Positions 6,027 through 6,507 of a stretch of 6,507 nt of DNA are shown piece by piece. Position 1 is the stretch's first letter; every line of letters begins with the position of its first letter. The notes under the pieces are model-generated. The model saw only the letters and a list, made by a program, of their open reading frames with translations, did not search any database and was not told the origin of the DNA. This DNA comes from Anaerolineae bacterium (GTDB lineage Bacteria; Chloroflexota; Anaerolineae; JAFGEY01), in assembly GCA_016931365.1 (NCBI GenBank), contig JAFGEY010000395.1, forward strand, positions 1 through 6,507, given 5' to 3'. Made by a program: the position numbers and the translations under genes.

Positions 6027-6507
6027 ATGAAACACGAGCAAGATGGCCTGATCGACCTGCGCGATGCCAACTGCATTCGCGCCCGGCGGCCGTTGCTGGT
6101 CGCCCATCGCGGTGGGGTGATCGGGGCCAACGCGCCGGAGAACTCGCTGGGGGCGATCCGTCTGGCCGCTGTGCACGGCTATGACATAGTCGAACTCGAC
6201 GTCCGCGAAGCCAGAGACGGCGAACCGGTGCTCTTGCATGGCTCGGGCACGCGCGGCCTGTGGATCGACTGCGGCGTGCCGCATTTCCTGGAGGAGCTGA
6301 CCAGCGACGAGCTGGTTGCCCTGCGCTACCGGGCGAGTACGGAACACATCGCCACATTGGCCCAGGCGCTGGCGTTGTGTGCCTTGCTCGGGCTGGGCGT
6401 GATGCTCGACATCAAGGCTAGCGATGGCTCGGACCGGTTCTTTGACCGCATCGCCGGTTTGCTGCGCCGGCACGCGCTCGTTTCCGCCGCCGTCACCATC
6501 TCGCGCG
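6027..6507 (+). CDS. Glycerophosphodiester phosphodiesterase (GDPD)-like protein, N-terminal part
   Basis: The frame is open from the ATG at 6027 to the window end (160 complete codons), so the C-terminal part is missing; family members are usually about 240-300 residues. GDPD enzymes hydrolyse glycerophosphodiesters to glycerol-3-phosphate and an alcohol, using two histidines and a divalent metal in a TIM barrel. Visible motifs in order are LLVAHRGG (first catalytic His H27, with R28), NAPENSLGAI (E38, N39), DIVELDVREARDGEPVLLH (E56 and D58 as metal ligands, H71 as second catalytic His) and ATLAQAL...GVMLDIKAS (110-132). The family motif HD at the second His is HG here (G72), and the metal-binding Glu usual in the LEIK-type strand is Asp (D128). 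There is no signal peptide in the 160 residues seen. It lies 45 bases after the URO-D-like gene and is probably in the same operon. The altered motifs leave room for a different phosphodiester or sugar-linked substrate. The family is confident; activity on glycerophosphodiesters is uncertain. Confidence 0.82.
   Translation, partial: MKHEQDGLIDLRDANCIRARRPLLVAHRGGVIGANAPENSLGAIRLAAVHGYDIVELDVREARDGEPVLLHGSGTRGLWIDCGVPHFLEELTSDELVALRYRASTEHIATLAQALALCALLGLGVMLDIKASDGSDRFFDRIAGLLRRHALVSAAVTISR

Noticed and set aside
5584..6473. Minus-strand open frames over the URO-D-like and GDPD-like genes
   Set aside because: Both overlap the supported plus-strand genes; their composition is that of antisense shadows.

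Overview
This 6.5 kb window is high-GC bacterial DNA with five protein genes, all on the + strand and separated by gaps of 45 to 126 bases. The two end genes are cut by the window edges. Gene density, Shine-Dalgarno sites (AGGAGAGG, AAAGGA, GAAAGG, GGAGG) and high GC indicate a bacterial chromosome. The mix of cytoplasmic-type glycoside hydrolases with a URO-D/methyltransferase-fold protein would fit a free-living heterotroph such as a Chloroflexota (Anaerolineae/Caldilineae-type) bacterium. That lineage is a weak inference from gene content, and no marker gene is present to settle it.

Layout: (1) bases 2-244, the C-terminal end of a DUF885-family protein (putative zinc metallopeptidase fold). 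It is followed by a stem-loop at 251-286 that probably separates it from the next gene. (2) 339-1964, a 541-residue DUF5060/DUF4038 glycoside hydrolase-like protein (apiosidase-like, GH140-related) with a C-terminal collagen-binding-like beta domain. (3) 2091-4946, a 951-residue GH78 alpha-L-rhamnosidase with both catalytic glutamates visible and two short in-frame tandem repeats expanded in N-terminal loops. (4) 5001-5981, a 326-residue URO-D-superfamily protein that resembles cobamide-dependent methyltransferases more than HemE. (5) 6027 to the window end, the N-terminal 160 residues of a glycerophosphodiester phosphodiesterase (GDPD)-like protein with a changed second catalytic-His motif.

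Genes 2 to 5 look like one transcription unit. Neither hydrolase shows a signal peptide. The simplest reading is an intracellular finishing module that trims rhamnose and a second sugar from imported plant-type oligosaccharides or glycosides. The URO-D-like and GDPD-like proteins would be accessory enzymes whose substrates cannot be read from this window. No transporter, regulator, tRNA, rRNA, CRISPR array, insertion sequence or phage gene is visible. I see no convincing wholly new system. The most unusual points are the expanded hairpin-forming repeats inside the rhamnosidase gene, the URO-D paralogue with a preserved H-x-C...C metal site in a glycan operon, and the non-canonical active-site motifs of the DUF4038 and GDPD proteins.
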